NCBI GenBank assembly: GCA_024138025.1
Contig: JAMXBD010001035.1
Location: forward strand, 62,001-126,000
Direction: 5' to 3'
From: Combretum micranthum
Lineage: Eukaryota > Streptophyta > Magnoliopsida > Myrtales > Combretaceae
DNA length: 64,000 bases
Shown here: in pieces, positions 62,190 through 64,000 of the stretch
How positions within the stretch are numbered: the stretch's first letter is position 1
Layout: each line of letters starts with the position of its first letter
Notes under the pieces: generated by a model
Database searches by the model: none
What the model saw: only the letters and a program-made list of their open reading frames with translations
What the model was told of the DNA's origin: nothing
Translations under genes and position numbers: made by a program

Positions 62190-63603
62190 TGTATTCTTAG
62201 GATCTGGTTTGTACATAATCTCATAGTCATACCTAAGCAACTTAATCAAATATTGTTGTTATTCTGGAGTCCGAATTGCTTGAGTTAAAATATCCTTCAA
62301 GCTTTTCTAATCAATGCGAATAATAAAATGTCAACCCAACAAATAATGTCGCTACTTTTTAACAACTTCAACAACAGCCACCATTTCCCTTACAAATGCC
62401 CTAGCTTTGCGCAAACACAAAGAAAATTTCTTGCTAAAAAATGCAATTAGTTGAAGCCTTTGATGTAAAAAAGCCCCCACATCTTCACCAACAGCATCAT
62501 ATTCCACAATAAAAGTCTTGGTAAAATCTGGTTGAGCAAGGATTGGGGTACTCGTTAAGGCAGCCTTTAATTGCTCAAAAGCAACAATAGCTATTGCTAC
62601 CCACTAAAAAGCATCTTTCTTAAGTAAGTTTGTTAATGTTGTAGCACTACTTGCATAATGGCAAAGAAAAAAACACATGTAATATCCTGTGAGGCCTAAA
62701 AAAGCATGTAATTGTTTAAGATTTAAAGGCATAGGCCAATCCTCGATAACTTGAACTTTCTTAGGATTCGAACTAACCCCTTCATGAGAGACAAAATGAC
62801 CAAGACAATCAAATTTGGTTTAGGCAAAGGAACGTTTAGATTTCTTCACAAAAAAAAAAAAAAAAAAACTGATGATGAGCTAAACATGTGAGCACTTATT
62901 CTAAATGAGACAAATGATTCTCCATAGACCTGCTATAAACTAAAATATCATCAAAGAATACAATAACAAATTTGCGTAAAAAAAGGTCAAAATATACTAT
63001 TTATCACAGCTTGAAATGTTGAGGGAGCATTTGTCAAACCAAATGGCATGACAAGAAATTCATAGTAGCCTTCATGTGTGTGAAAGGTGGTTTTAGGAAT
63101 ATCATCAGGACACATTCTGATTTGGTGATACCTTGCCCTTAGATCCAATTTAGAGTAAATTTAAGCACCATGCAATTTATCCAAAAGCTCATCTATAGTA
63201 GGGATAGGAAATTTGTCCAAGACTGTAGCTTGATTCAAGGCATTATAGTTAACACAAAAACACCAAGAGCCATCTTTTTTCTTCACCAAGAGGACTAAGG
63301 AAGAAAAGGACTAGTGTTAGGACGAATGATACCGGAATCCAACATTTCTTGCACAAGTTTTTCAATCTCAGACTTCTAAAAATAAGGATAATAACTAGGC
63401 CGAACATTAATAGGATTAGACTCATTTTTCAAATGAATATGATGTTGCATATCTCTCAAAGGAGGTAATGAGGAAGGAGTCTCAAATACATTCGGAAATC
63501 TACCCAATAAGACATGAATTGATGTATTACTGGTGGTATCCATGAGTGAAATATCTTTTTGAGCCATCAGACTAGACATACAAGAAAAATGATCAGATTT
63601 CAA
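62190..63603 (-). pseudogene. Chromovirus reverse transcriptase and RNase H remnant
   Basis: RT motifs on the minus strand: LPPLRDMQHHIHLKNESNPI (63420-63480), [54 protein letters not shown], a stop, [34 protein letters not shown] and the active site VIVFFDDILVYS (about 62932-62968). The connection and RNase H follow: FLGLTGYYMCFF, PILAQPDFTKTFIVEYDAVG and KTFSKKF-like text, then KPDPKNTVADAFS near 62200. There are at least eight in-frame stops. Domain order and spacing are otherwise normal for a Ty3/gypsy pol. Confidence 0.9.
62858..62876 (+). repeat. Poly(A) tract inside the RT remnant
   Basis: About 18 A interrupt the RT homology on the minus strand (poly-Phe when translated). A later expansion shifts the frame locally. 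Confidence 0.8.
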
Positions 63604-63741
63604 AAGTTTATGAAACTAATGATGTTCTAACTTTTTTGGCTTCATGACAGGAGAACCCTTGAAAGCAATGTGTTGACCATTAAACATAAATTTCATAGTC
63701 AAAGCAAAATAGTCTACGATAATAGGCCCTAATGTTGTTAG

Positions 63742-63996
63742 CTACTGAATGCCCAAGACTAAATCAGCCCCTTGAATAGGCAAAACATAAAAATCAACCA
63801 AAAATTCAATGCCATTCAGTAATAATGGGACAACAGAACATAAACTAGAACATGTCAAGTGTTCCCCATTACCTATCATTATTTGAAAAGCTTTAGAAGC
63901 AAGGATAGGTAAATTCAAACTACTAGCAACATGAGCTTGAATGAAATTGTGCGCACTACCTGAATCAACTAAAACTAATGCCAATTTACCCAACAC
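63742..63996 (-). pseudogene. Chromovirus aspartic protease
   Basis: The frame carries LALVLVDSGSAHNFI (retropepsin active site DSG), then MIGNGEHLTC, LLLNGIEFLVDFYVLPIQGA and DLVLGIQ, the flap and C-terminal motif of gypsy proteases. It continues beyond the window edge towards gag. A stop follows DLVLGIQ, before the RT, so the pol frame is broken here too. Confidence 0.88.
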
Positions 63997-64000
63997 TGAT

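Noticed and set aside
1..64000. tRNA, rRNA, snoRNA, CRISPR or bacterial-type systems
   Set aside because: No cloverleaf with A/B boxes, no rRNA text, no regular spacer-repeat array and no prokaryotic gene organisation was seen on either strand. A covariance-model scan would settle small RNAs.

Overview
The window is nuclear DNA of a flowering plant. It is AT-rich, nearly all of it is transposable-element debris, and it holds one clear host gene with short exons and very long GT-AG introns. The species cannot be told from the sequence; a dicot is an impression only. I found no tRNA, rRNA, CRISPR array, bacterial operon or organelle-type gene block.

The host gene is on the minus strand. It is an acyl-protein thioesterase/carboxylesterase-like alpha/beta-hydrolase whose ATG ends at 30676 and whose stop is at 12240-12242. 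I assembled nine coding exons by hand (30649-30676, 30088-30202, 18099-18135, 17858-17927, 17011-17115, 16739-16889, 16542-16624, 12412-12505, 12240-12312). All junctions are GT-AG and in phase, and the 756 nt encode 251 residues with Ser127, Asp198 and His231 as the predicted catalytic triad. Intron 2 is about 11.95 kb and contains a 3.8 kb solo LTR, a 2.0 kb CACTA-type element and MITE-like repeats. Intron 7 is about 4.0 kb and contains another foldback element.

Layout. 1-3238: end of a Tekay/Del-like Ty3/gypsy element (frameshifted integrase/C-terminal region, polypurine tract, 2.04 kb LTR) lying inside an Athila/Tat-type gypsy remnant (integrase 3239-4461 and its 3' noncoding region). 6340-10900: the 3' end of a second element of the same type in opposite orientation, so the two tails converge. 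12240-30770: the thioesterase gene and its promoter. 31400-32000: GC-rich ends around an AT core. 32100-34751: promoter-like sequence and a decayed En/Spm (CACTA) TNP2 transposase. 34752-38860: minus-strand Ty1/copia remnant (RT and gag) with protease and integrase missing and a minus-strand LTR at the gap. 38990-42344: solo LTR. 42345-44160: hAT-like repeat, copia primer-binding site/gag trace and a 311-bp tandem duplication. 44215-45770: element with about 280-bp terminal inverted repeats. 46890-49600: diverged LTR. 49714-55100: minus-strand MULE (mudrA) remnant broken by a third solo LTR. 56400-60600: sparse, with LTR and hairpin fragments. 60610-64000: minus-strand chromovirus pol remnant (chromodomain, integrase, RNase H, RT, protease) running off the right edge.

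The best-supported new observations are three solo LTRs of one 3.4-3.8 kb family, all on the plus strand and each with a perfect 5-bp target-site duplication (ATGTG, CTTTT, CTTCC), and the intact-looking host gene stretched over 18.4 kb by elements in its introns. I found no new enzymatic or defence system.
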